This document shows, one piece after another, positions 1 to 4,958 of a stretch of DNA of 5,381 nt. Each line of letters starts with the position of its first letter. The first letter of the stretch is position 1. A model generated the notes under the pieces. It ran no database searches. It had not been told where the DNA came from and worked only from the letters and a program-made list of their open reading frames with translations. Source of the stretch: Gammaproteobacteria bacterium (GTDB lineage: Bacteria; Pseudomonadota; Gammaproteobacteria; UBA9214); NCBI GenBank assembly GCA_030599705.1, contig JAUVNM010000146.1:1-5381 (forward strand). The letters run 5' to 3'. A program made the position numbers and the translations under genes.

Positions 1-35
1 GCCCTACTGTACTGTAGGGCGGAATTCATTCCGCC
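1..35. repeat. REP/BIME-like inverted repeat, GTAG type, truncated at window edge
   Basis: Two short palindromic units appear to face each other head to head. The right unit has the tetranucleotide GTAG at 14-17, followed by an 8-bp hairpin (18-25 pairs with 28-35, two-base centre). The left unit shows the inverted tetranucleotide CTAC at 4-7 followed outward by GGC, then leaves the window. A conserved 5' GTAG or GGAG ahead of a palindrome is the known signature of REP elements mobilised by RAYT (TnpA-REP) proteins, and inverted pairs are called BIMEs. The element lies 31 bases beyond the obgE stop codon, so it would be in the 3' untranslated region of the obgE transcript, where REP hairpins are known to slow 3' exonuclease decay. 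The identification is by architecture only; I could not compare other copies. Confidence 0.6.
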
Positions 36-66
36 AAACATTGAAACATGCCGGCAGCCGTACAGG

Positions 67-1083
67 TCATCCCTCTGCTTCCCTGCCTGCCTCGAGAACC
101 GTCATAATCGCGCTGGCCAGTTCCCGGGTCCCTGCATGGCTCAGGGCTGATATCTCGAACACCGGGCCGGTCCAGCCCAGCGCCCTAATAATTTCCCGGC
201 AATGTTCCCGGCTTTCAGCCGCCGGTAGCAGGTCGGTCTTGTTGAGCACCAGCCAGCGTTCCCGCTGTGCGAGTTCCGGACTGAATTTTTCAAGTTCAGC
301 GAAGATGGTTGCGACATCAGCGACCGGATCACCCGCTGGCCCGGTATCCACCAGGTGCAGTAACAGCCGGGTACGCGCCAGGTGTTTCAGAAACTGTATC
401 CCCAGGCCGGTCCCGTCCGCGGCCCCTTCGATCAGCCCGGGAACATCCGCCATCACAAAACTGCGGTGCGCGGAGACGCTGACCACCCCCAGGTTCGGAT
501 AGAGCGTGGTAAACGGGTAGTCCGCCACCTTCGGGCGTGCCGAGGAAACGGCGCGAATCAGTGTCGATTTGCCTGCATTCGGCAGTCCAAGCAGGCCGAC
601 ATCGGCGAGCAATTTAAGCTCCAGGTGCAGGCGCCGGCGCTCGCCGGGGGTACCGGGCTTCGACTGCCGCGGTGCGCGGTTGGTGGAACTCTTGAAGCGC
701 GCATTACCGAGACCGTGAAACCCGCCGCGCGCCACCTGCAGCCGTTGCCCGTCACGTACCAGGTCGCCGATCAGTTCCCCGGTATCCGCTTCATGCACAA
801 TGGTGCCCACCGGCACGGCAACCACGAGATCGCCGCCCGACTTGCCGGTACAGTTCCTGCCCTTGCCGTTGTCGCCACGCTGCGCGGGGAATTTCCGGTT
901 ATGCCGGAAATCCACGAGGGTATTGATATTGCTGTCCGCCACCAGCCAGACACTGCCGCCATCTCCCCCGTCACCGCCATCCGGCCCGCCGAGCGGGATG
1001 AATTTCTCGCGCCGAAAGCTCACACAGCCATTGCCGCCATCACCGGCGATCACATCGATTGTCGCTTCGTCAATAAACTTCAT
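67..1083 (-). CDS. obgE: Obg-family GTPase (ObgE/CgtA)
   Basis: This is an essential-type GTPase that binds the 50S ribosomal subunit late in assembly and links ribosome maturation to growth and stress signalling in the cytoplasm. The 338-residue product starts with the glycine-rich Obg fold (about residues 1-158, including the run LGGPDGGDGGDGG at 31-43). The G domain follows: P-loop GLPNAGKST (166-174), switch-I threonines in YPFTTLYPN (189-197), DVPG (213-216), NKTD (281-284) and SAL (312-314). It ends soon after the G domain and lacks the longer acidic C-terminal tail of E. coli ObgE (390 residues). The ATG at 1083 gives the canonical MKFIDEA start, but there is no clear Shine-Dalgarno upstream, so initiation may be weak or depend on leader structure. 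It follows rpmA, with a terminator and a palindrome in the 131-base gap. The stop codon is TGA at 69-67. Confidence 0.97.
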   Translation of the reverse strand: MKFIDEATIDVIAGDGGNGCVSFRREKFIPLGGPDGGDGGDGGSVWLVADSNINTLVDFRHNRKFPAQRGDNGKGRNCTGKSGGDLVVAVPVGTIVHEADTGELIGDLVRDGQRLQVARGGFHGLGNARFKSSTNRAPRQSKPGTPGERRRLHLELKLLADVGLLGLPNAGKSTLIRAVSSARPKVADYPFTTLYPNLGVVSVSAHRSFVMADVPGLIEGAADGTGLGIQFLKHLARTRLLLHLVDTGPAGDPVADVATIFAELEKFSPELAQRERWLVLNKTDLLPAAESREHCREIIRALGWTGPVFEISALSHAGTRELASAIMTVLEAGREAEG

Positions 1084-1125
1084 GGCAATTACGCGAGTAT
1101 GCTTTATTTCATAAACACTTTTTCA

Positions 1126-1145
1126 CCGCCAGGGCGCCCTGGCGG
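1126..1145. repeat. 20-bp perfect palindrome in the obgE leader
   Basis: The stretch CCGCCAGGGC-GCCCTGGCGG is exactly self-complementary over 20 bases. As RNA it would fold into an 8-bp GC-rich hairpin with a GCGC tetraloop. It sits between the rpmA terminator and the obgE start, ending 42 bases upstream of that start codon. Neither strand has a T-run directly after it, so it does not look like an intrinsic terminator. It could be a dimeric regulator's operator, an mRNA leader hairpin or an RNA-processing site; the sequence does not decide between these. Confidence 0.6.
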
Positions 1146-1164
1146 CAAGAGTAGTTCCAACAAC

Positions 1165-1191
1165 AAAAAGCCCCGCTCAATGGCGGGGCTT
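1165..1191 (-). terminator. intrinsic terminator after rpmA
   Basis: Read on the minus strand, a 9-bp stem AAGCCCCGC/GCGGGGCTT (1191-1183 pairs with 1176-1168) with a 6-base loop runs into TTTTTGTTGTTG. This is a textbook Rho-independent terminator. It starts 24 bases after the rpmA stop codon and should end most rplU-rpmA transcripts, leaving obgE to read-through or its own promoter. On the plus strand no comparable T-run follows. Confidence 0.85.
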
Positions 1192-1214
1192 CCGGTTTCC
1201 TGCTGTCTGCCGCT

Positions 1215-1472
1215 TCAGCCGGCGATGACGTCGACGAACTTGCGTTTCTTCGCACCGCGCTGTACGAACTGCACCGTACCTTCGGCCCTGGCAAACAGGG
1301 TGTGGTCCTTGCCGCATCCCACGTTTCTGCCGGGATGAAAATGTGTGCCCCGCTGCCTGACAAGGATATTGCCGGCCAGTACGGCTTCGCCGCCATAGCG
1401 CTTGACGCCGAGTCGTTTTGATTCTGAATCGCGGCCGTTTCGGGTACTGCCGCCAGCTTTTTTATGTGCCAT
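1215..1472 (-). CDS. rpmA: 50S ribosomal protein L27
   Basis: This is a structural protein of the large ribosomal subunit whose flexible N-terminus reaches the peptidyl-transferase centre and helps position tRNA. The 85-residue product begins MAHKKAGGSTRNGRDSE and contains KRLGVKRYGGE, the RQRGTHFHPG segment and VGCGKDHTLFA, all close to E. coli L27 (also 85 residues). The bacterial N-terminal AHKKAGGS is intact with no cleavable Firmicutes-type extension. The ATG at 1472 has the Shine-Dalgarno AGAGGA about seven bases upstream. It is separated from rplU by 27 bases, so the two are surely co-transcribed, and a terminator follows it. Confidence 0.98.
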   Translation of the reverse strand: MAHKKAGGSTRNGRDSESKRLGVKRYGGEAVLAGNILVRQRGTHFHPGRNVGCGKDHTLFARAEGTVQFVQRGAKKRKFVDVIAG

Positions 1473-1499
1473 GCCTGGTTCCTCTCTGGATGTGAACGA

Positions 1500-1808
1500 T
1501 CACGAAATACCGGTGATCTCCACTTCCGTGTAGTCCTGCCGGTGTCCCATCCGCTTCATGTGGTGTTTGCGGCGGCGGAACTTGATGATTTCGACCTTGG
1601 AGCCGCGCCCCTGGGCCTTGACCAGGGCACTTACCCGGCTACCCTCGACATAGGGTGTGCCGATCTTGACCTCTTCACCTTCACCGACCATCAGTACCTG
1701 GTCGAATTCGACGCTGTCACCTTCACCGGCATCCAGCTTTTCGACTTTCAGGGTGTCCCCCTGGGAAACCCGGTACTGCTTGCCGCCGGTTTTGATTACC
1801 GCATACAT
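1500..1808 (-). CDS. rplU: 50S ribosomal protein L21
   Basis: L21 is a 23S rRNA-binding protein of the large ribosomal subunit. The 102-residue product starts MYAVIKTGGKQYRVSQGD, has the central VEGSRVSALVKAQGRGSKVEIIKF region and the basic motif FRRRKHHMKRMGHRQ (about residues 77-91), and ends with the family's typical ITGI-like tail. E. coli L21 has 103 residues. The start at 1808 is supported by a GGAG Shine-Dalgarno seven bases upstream. It is the first gene of the rplU-rpmA unit, about 39 bases downstream of the start point inferred from the promoter at 1854-1882. Confidence 0.98.
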   Translation of the reverse strand: MYAVIKTGGKQYRVSQGDTLKVEKLDAGEGDSVEFDQVLMVGEGEEVKIGTPYVEGSRVSALVKAQGRGSKVEIIKFRRRKHHMKRMGHRQDYTEVEITGIS

Positions 1809-1853
1809 ACCAAGACTCCAAGTGCATCATCTGTATTCAGAAAAAGGTCGCTT

Positions 1854-1882
1854 ATTCTAATGACGGAGCCCTTCAAGGTCAA
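1854..1882 (-). promoter_or_regulatory. sigma-70-type promoter for rplU-rpmA
   Basis: On the minus strand, TTGACC (1882-1877) is followed after exactly 17 bases by TAGAAT (1859-1854). Each hexamer is 5/6 to consensus with optimal spacing. Transcription would start near 1847 and give a leader of about 39 bases containing the rplU Shine-Dalgarno. It lies in the divergent gap with ispB, as expected for a strong ribosomal-protein promoter. I infer it from sequence match only. Confidence 0.7.
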
Positions 1883-1996
1883 TCAAATCCCGTCTGGTAC
1901 CGGGGCATTAACATCGTATAGACTAGCCACCCTTTCAAACTCCCGGCACAGTTGTCAGGATATTCTGCCCAACCCCCGCATATTATGCAAAAAGTA

Positions 1997-2002
1997 TATA
2001 AT
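1997..2002 (+). promoter_or_regulatory. possible -10 element for ispB
   Basis: TATAAT occurs 16 bases ahead of the ispB start codon in a markedly AT-rich patch (about 1981-2022). No recognisable -35 lies 16-18 bases upstream, where the sequence is C-rich. If used, the transcript would begin around 2009 and have a leader of only about nine bases, consistent with the lack of a Shine-Dalgarno. The match could be a by-product of AT-richness. Confidence 0.25.
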
Positions 2003-2017
2003 AATCAAGTAGTTATA

Positions 2018-2986
2018 ATGAATGTCGGGGCGCTCCAAGCACTCGTCTCGGATGATTTCACTGCGGTTGACGCGCTCATCCGGGAGCGCCTTGCCAGCGA
2101 CGTGGCCCTGATCAACCAGTTGTCCGCCTATATCATCAATAGTGGCGGCAAACGGCTGCGGCCGCTGCTGGTCCTGCTGGCGGCACGTGCCTGCAATGTC
2201 CAGGGCAACCAGCACATCAACCTGGCCGCCGTCATCGAATTTATCCATACCGCCACCCTGTTGCACGACGACGTCGTCGATACCTCGCAGCTGCGGCGCG
2301 GCAACATGACCGCGAATGCCGTGTGGGGCAATGAAGCCGCGGTTCTGGTCGGGGATTTCCTCTACTCCCGGGCCTTTGAAATGATGGTGGATGCCAATGA
2401 CATGAGGATTATGGAAATCCTCTCGCATACCACCAATACCATTGCCGAGGGCGAGGTCCTGCAGCTGCTCAACTGTCATGATGCCGATACCGGCGAGGCA
2501 CGTTATCTGGAAGTGGTAAAACGCAAAACGGCCAAGCTGTTTGAGGCGGCTGCGCAAATAGGTGCGGTACTCGGGAACCAGCCCGAGTCGGTTGAAAATG
2601 CCCTGGCAAGCTACGGCATGCATCTCGGTATCGCGTTTCAGTTGATTGACGATGTACTGGATTACAGTGCCTCCCCGGAGGATACCGGCAAGAATCTTGG
2701 CGATGACCTGGCCGAGGGCAACCCGACCCTGCCCCTGATTCATGCCATGTGCCAGGGTACACCGGAGCAGGCCCGCATGATCCGCAAGGCCATTGAAAAC
2801 GGCGGGCATGAAAACATGTCGGCCGTGTGCGCGACCATTGAATCGACCGGAGGCATCCCGTACACTGCCAAGGCTGCACAGCGGGAAGCCGATCTGGCCA
2901 TCGCCGCACTTGAGCCATTACCGGAATCCTCGTACAAGGAAGCGCTGTACAGCCTCGCGGAGTTTTCAGTCAGCCGCAAATATTAA
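2018..2986 (+). CDS. ispB: octaprenyl-type polyprenyl diphosphate synthase (IspB)
   Basis: This cytosolic trans-prenyltransferase condenses isopentenyl diphosphate onto farnesyl diphosphate to make the long (about C40) side chain of ubiquinone and menaquinone. The 322-residue product (E. coli IspB has 323) shows GGKRLRP (43-49), the first aspartate-rich motif DDVVD (84-88) inside FIHTATLLHDDVVD, the lysine motif KTAKLF (170-175) and the second aspartate-rich motif DDVLD (211-215). The fifth residue before DDVVD is alanine, which fits long-chain rather than C15 products; exact chain length cannot be read. The ATG at 2018 gives MNVGALQALVSDDF, aligning with the start of E. coli IspB. In-frame upstream starts (ATG at 1985, TTG at 1952) would add poorly conserved residues. 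No good Shine-Dalgarno is visible. The TAA stop directly abuts tRNA-Pro. Confidence 0.96.
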   Translation: MNVGALQALVSDDFTAVDALIRERLASDVALINQLSAYIINSGGKRLRPLLVLLAARACNVQGNQHINLAAVIEFIHTATLLHDDVVDTSQLRRGNMTANAVWGNEAAVLVGDFLYSRAFEMMVDANDMRIMEILSHTTNTIAEGEVLQLLNCHDADTGEARYLEVVKRKTAKLFEAAAQIGAVLGNQPESVENALASYGMHLGIAFQLIDDVLDYSASPEDTGKNLGDDLAEGNPTLPLIHAMCQGTPEQARMIRKAIENGGHENMSAVCATIESTGGIPYTAKAAQREADLAIAALEPLPESSYKEALYSLAEFSVSRKY

Positions 2987-3063
<77 letters not shown>

Positions 3064-3073
3064 TTTTAAATAA

Positions 3074-3093
3074 CAACCGGTAGTTCCCGGTTG
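3074..3093 (+). other. short hairpin downstream of tRNA-Pro
   Basis: A 7-bp stem CAACCGG/CCGGTTG (3074-3080 with 3087-3093) with a 6-base loop lies 10 bases past the CCA end of the tRNA. No T-run follows on the plus strand, so it is not a good intrinsic terminator in that direction. It may be a 3' boundary for exonuclease trimming of the tRNA precursor, or chance. Confidence 0.3.
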
Positions 3094-3172
3094 CCAACCA
3101 TCCTCCAGGCCATTAGACAACTTCATCGTGTCGCTTTGACAGCCGACACCGGTACAGGCAAAGTTGCGAGCC

Positions 3173-3961
3173 ATGCCCGACTTCGGCCGCACCCTCCTGC
3201 TCATCTCCACGTGCCTGGCCCTTGCAGCCTGTGGATCCCCGGGCAGCAACCGCAACGCCGACCCCGACACTCCGATACCAAATACCGAATACAAGCGCGG
3301 TAACTGGTTCTGCCAGGCGAACGCAGCAAGAGACGATTGGGACTGCACGCAGGATCCCCGCTTGACGACGAACCCGATTCCGGCGCGATTACAAAAACTG
3401 TCTCAACTGGAGCCAGCCGAAATAGCCACGGCACAGTCGCTCGATGCGCCGGACTGGCGGACGCCGGAACCGCGGCAGGTTGCTACGGAGCCGGGGAATG
3501 CAGTGTTAACCAACACCGGGGGGCGAACAGCCGCGCCCGCACCCCCGCCACAACCAGCGCCAGCGCCCCAATCCGCACCGGTCCTCGAGCAAAACCCGCA
3601 AGCAGCAGAGCCCCCTGACTGGCAACGGGTTGCCTACCGTCCGGCGACTGCCAGCGCCCTGGGCGAGCTACCGGCGCACTTCTATGCCGTGCAGATCGTC
3701 GCCATGTCATCCATGGAGGCGCTCGAATCCTTCCAACACGAGCATCAGCTTGGCGGCATCCTGGCCGCACGGGTCGAGGCCGACGGCGCGGTCTACTACG
3801 TGCTGCTGCTTGGTATCTACGAGACCCTCGCGGATGCAAAAGCCGCCGCCGCTTCGAGGCCCGAATCGCTGATGGCCGTCAACCCCTGGATCCGGAAGCT
3901 GGGACCGCTCCAGGCCGCGGTCAGGCGCGCCGACATGGTGGCCGACCGCACGCAGTACTGA
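3173..3961 (+). CDS. SPOR-domain lipoprotein
   Basis: This is a probable envelope lipoprotein that binds peptidoglycan. From the ATG at 3173 the 262-residue product starts MPDFGRTLLLISTCLALAAC, a short lipoprotein signal with lipobox L-A-A-C; Cys20 would be lipidated. A TTG nine bases upstream is an alternative start; neither has a strong Shine-Dalgarno. The mature part has a pair of W-x-C motifs (WFC at 45-47, WDC at 56-58), a low-complexity Pro/Ala/Gln linker (about 120-147) and a C-terminal SPOR domain (about 169-247) beginning HFYAVQIVAMSS, with VYYVLLLGIYETLADAKAA matching the second half of the fold. SPOR domains bind glycan strands stripped of stem peptides at the septum, as in DamX, DedD, FtsN and RlpA. 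The exact family is not recognised; a role in cell division or separation is inferred from the domain. It follows tRNA-Pro and is convergent with the two-component genes. Confidence 0.85.
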   Translation: MPDFGRTLLLISTCLALAACGSPGSNRNADPDTPIPNTEYKRGNWFCQANAARDDWDCTQDPRLTTNPIPARLQKLSQLEPAEIATAQSLDAPDWRTPEPRQVATEPGNAVLTNTGGRTAAPAPPPQPAPAPQSAPVLEQNPQAAEPPDWQRVAYRPATASALGELPAHFYAVQIVAMSSMEALESFQHEHQLGGILAARVEADGAVYYVLLLGIYETLADAKAAAASRPESLMAVNPWIRKLGPLQAAVRRADMVADRTQY

Positions 3962-4025
3962 GCCGTACCCGCGAGCAGTTTCGAGCACAAAACTGGATTT
4001 CACCGCTGCTGAGGTTTAGACACAT

Positions 4026-4080
4026 CCTGCAGGAGCGCCGTCCCCGGCGCGATTCGCGGCCAGGAGGCCGCTCCCACAGG
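4026..4080. repeat. REP/BIME-like inverted pair, GGAG type
   Basis: Two palindromic units lie in opposite orientation. The first has GGAG at 4032-4035 and a 6-bp hairpin GCGCCG/CGGCGC (4035-4040 with 4045-4050, loop TCCC). The second has a 6-bp hairpin GCGGCC/GGCCGC (4056-4061 with 4066-4071, loop AGGA) ending in CTCC (4071-4074), the inverted GGAG. The outer arms, CCTGCAGGAGC against GCTCCCACAGG, pair at 9 of 11 positions, so the whole 55 bases can also fold as one large stem. The GGAG head plus palindrome fits the REP elements mobilised by RAYT proteins and resembles the abundant intergenic REPs of pseudomonads. It lies 64 bases past the SPOR gene. Identification is by architecture; copy number elsewhere is unknown. 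Confidence 0.65.
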
Positions 4081-4247
4081 AAGATTTATGCACTGATTGG
4101 GTTAACCGACCTTAGCTTCCATGACGCGCCGTGAATACATGGCCCAGGCCAGCTTCTCGACCGGTTCCCGGTCTCACCTTCTCCCTGGTCGCTTCCGGCA
4201 TCCTGCCTGTAGGTATATTCCACAATAGTAATGAGATGATGGTTAGC
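4081..4247. other. intergenic stretch without a recognised gene
   Basis: I see no convincing coding region, RNA gene or promoter here. It contains one 6-bp hairpin GACCGG/CCGGTC with a three-base loop (4159-4173) lacking a T-run, and the small palindrome GGTTAACC near 4100. A 35-codon plus-strand frame from 4121 has no Shine-Dalgarno and no familiar features. The sequence becomes AT-rich from about 4205 onward, unlike its surroundings. Confidence 0.5.
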
Positions 4248-4274
4248 CTATATTGTAATTGTTGTTTTTTTCAT
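4248..4274 (-). CDS. doubtful 8-codon mini-ORF or broken gene start
   Basis: On the minus strand an AGGAG Shine-Dalgarno (4284-4280) sits five bases ahead of an ATG that starts MKKTTITI and stops at TAG (4250-4248). The initiation signal is better than that of several confident genes here. The Thr/Ile-rich peptide superficially recalls thr-operon leader peptides, but no biosynthetic gene or attenuator follows on this strand. A run of seven A bases follows the ATG. With one A fewer, the frame would read MKKQQLQYRLTIISLLLWN, resembling a signal peptide, and stay open to near 4110. It could be chance, a decayed exported protein or a leader peptide. Function is unknown. Confidence 0.2.
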   Translation of the reverse strand: MKKTTITI

Positions 4275-4285
4275 AGTGACTCCTA

Positions 4286-4316
4286 AACGGCAACCGTAAA
4301 CTGGTTGCCGTTTTTT
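4286..4316 (+). terminator. strong intrinsic terminator between convergent genes
   Basis: A 10-bp stem AACGGCAACC/GGTTGCCGTT (4286-4295 with 4303-4312) with a 7-base loop is followed on the plus strand by a run of six T bases (4311-4316). This should stop plus-strand transcription from the SPOR gene before it runs antisense into the response regulator, giving a 3' untranslated region of over 300 bases. On the minus strand the same hairpin lies 20-odd bases after the response-regulator stop but is followed only by TTTAGG, so termination there would be weaker. Confidence 0.85.
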
Positions 4317-4336
4317 ATGTCGTTTCCATGGGACCA

Positions 4337-4954
4337 CTACAGGCTGCCTTTCTGGCACAGGGCATATTTCCGGACCAGATCCGGAAGCGACTCCGCCCCC
4401 ATCTTCTTCATGACCCTGGCACGATGGACTTCAATCGTTCGGTCGCAGACGCCCAGCAGTTCCCCCAGGTTTCTGTTCGACATGCCCTCGACCACATATT
4501 GTATGACTTCCCGTTCACGGGCCGTCAGACTGGCATGACGTTTTCTTAATGCGGCGATCTGGCTGCGATGCTTTCTGCTGTGGTCGGCACCTGAAAATGC
4601 CTCATTGATGATCGCGAGCAGGTCTTCATTGCCGAACGGCTTTTCAAGAAAGTTTATCGCACCGGCCTTGATGGCCTTCACGGACATCCGCACATTTCCG
4701 TGCCCGGTAATGAAAATAATCGGCAGGTCTATACCACGGCTGGTGAGCTCAGCCTGCAATTCCAGGCCGGACATCCCGGTCATGCGCTGATCCAGCAGCA
4801 TGATACCGTCCACCGCGCTTCCGGCATCCTCCAGGAAGGCCTCGGCAGAGGGGAACGTCTTCACGCCATACCCGGAGGCTTCGAGAAATCCCGACAGCGC
4901 ATGGCATACTGCCGCGTCATCATCCACCAGAAAAACCTTCCTGTTTTCTTGCAT
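4337..4954 (-). CDS. FixJ-like response regulator, receiver plus LuxR-type HTH
   Basis: This is the DNA-binding output of a two-component system. The 205-residue product (FixJ has about 204) has an N-terminal receiver domain (about 4-120) with the acidic pocket DDD (11-13), phospho-acceptor Asp55 in LLDQRMTGMSG, Thr83 in FITGHGN and Lys105 in LEKPF. After a linker comes a LuxR/FixJ helix-turn-helix (about 142-200): LTAREREVIQYVVEGMSN, then RTIEVHRARVMKKMGA. The usual RMPGMSG loop reads RMTGMSG, with Thr59 in place of the conserved proline. The ATG at 4954 gives MQENRKVFLVDDD, the usual distance to the acidic pocket. A GTG five-base-pair-scale alternative, four codons upstream at 4966, overlaps the kinase end and is less likely. 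It lies four bases after the kinase stop, implying co-transcription and translational coupling. The regulon and signal cannot be inferred. Confidence 0.93.
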   Translation of the reverse strand: MQENRKVFLVDDDAAVCHALSGFLEASGYGVKTFPSAEAFLEDAGSAVDGIMLLDQRMTGMSGLELQAELTSRGIDLPIIFITGHGNVRMSVKAIKAGAINFLEKPFGNEDLLAIINEAFSGADHSRKHRSQIAALRKRHASLTAREREVIQYVVEGMSNRNLGELLGVCDRTIEVHRARVMKKMGAESLPDLVRKYALCQKGSL

Positions 4955-4958
4955 GGCG

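Noticed and set aside
382..1338. Plus-strand open frame of 318 codons antisense to obgE and rpmA
   Set aside because: It is the complement of strongly conserved Obg and L27 coding sequence in GC-rich DNA. It shows no recognisable domain and no ribosome-binding site.
1955..2809. Minus-strand open frame of 284 codons antisense to ispB
   Set aside because: It mirrors the ispB coding frame. The ispB motifs are unambiguous, and the antisense product has no family features.
3136..3164. Perfect TTGACA at 3136-3141 as a promoter for the SPOR gene
   Set aside because: The hexamer at the correct spacing (CAAAGT, 3159-3164) is only 3/6 to the -10 consensus, and the start point would fall on the ATG. 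Evidence is insufficient.
3976..3995. CAGTTT/AAACTG hairpin just after the SPOR gene as a terminator
   Set aside because: The stem has only six mostly AT pairs, the loop is eight bases and no T-run follows. The strong terminator at 4286-4316 is a better end point.
4121..4228. Plus-strand small ORF of 35 codons
   Set aside because: It has no Shine-Dalgarno, no promoter and no recognisable or protein-like composition pattern.
4248..4316. thr-operon-like attenuator, from the Thr/Ile-rich mini-ORF and adjacent hairpin
   Set aside because: The hairpin lies upstream of the mini-ORF on the minus strand, and its T-run faces the opposite direction. No amino-acid biosynthesis gene follows.
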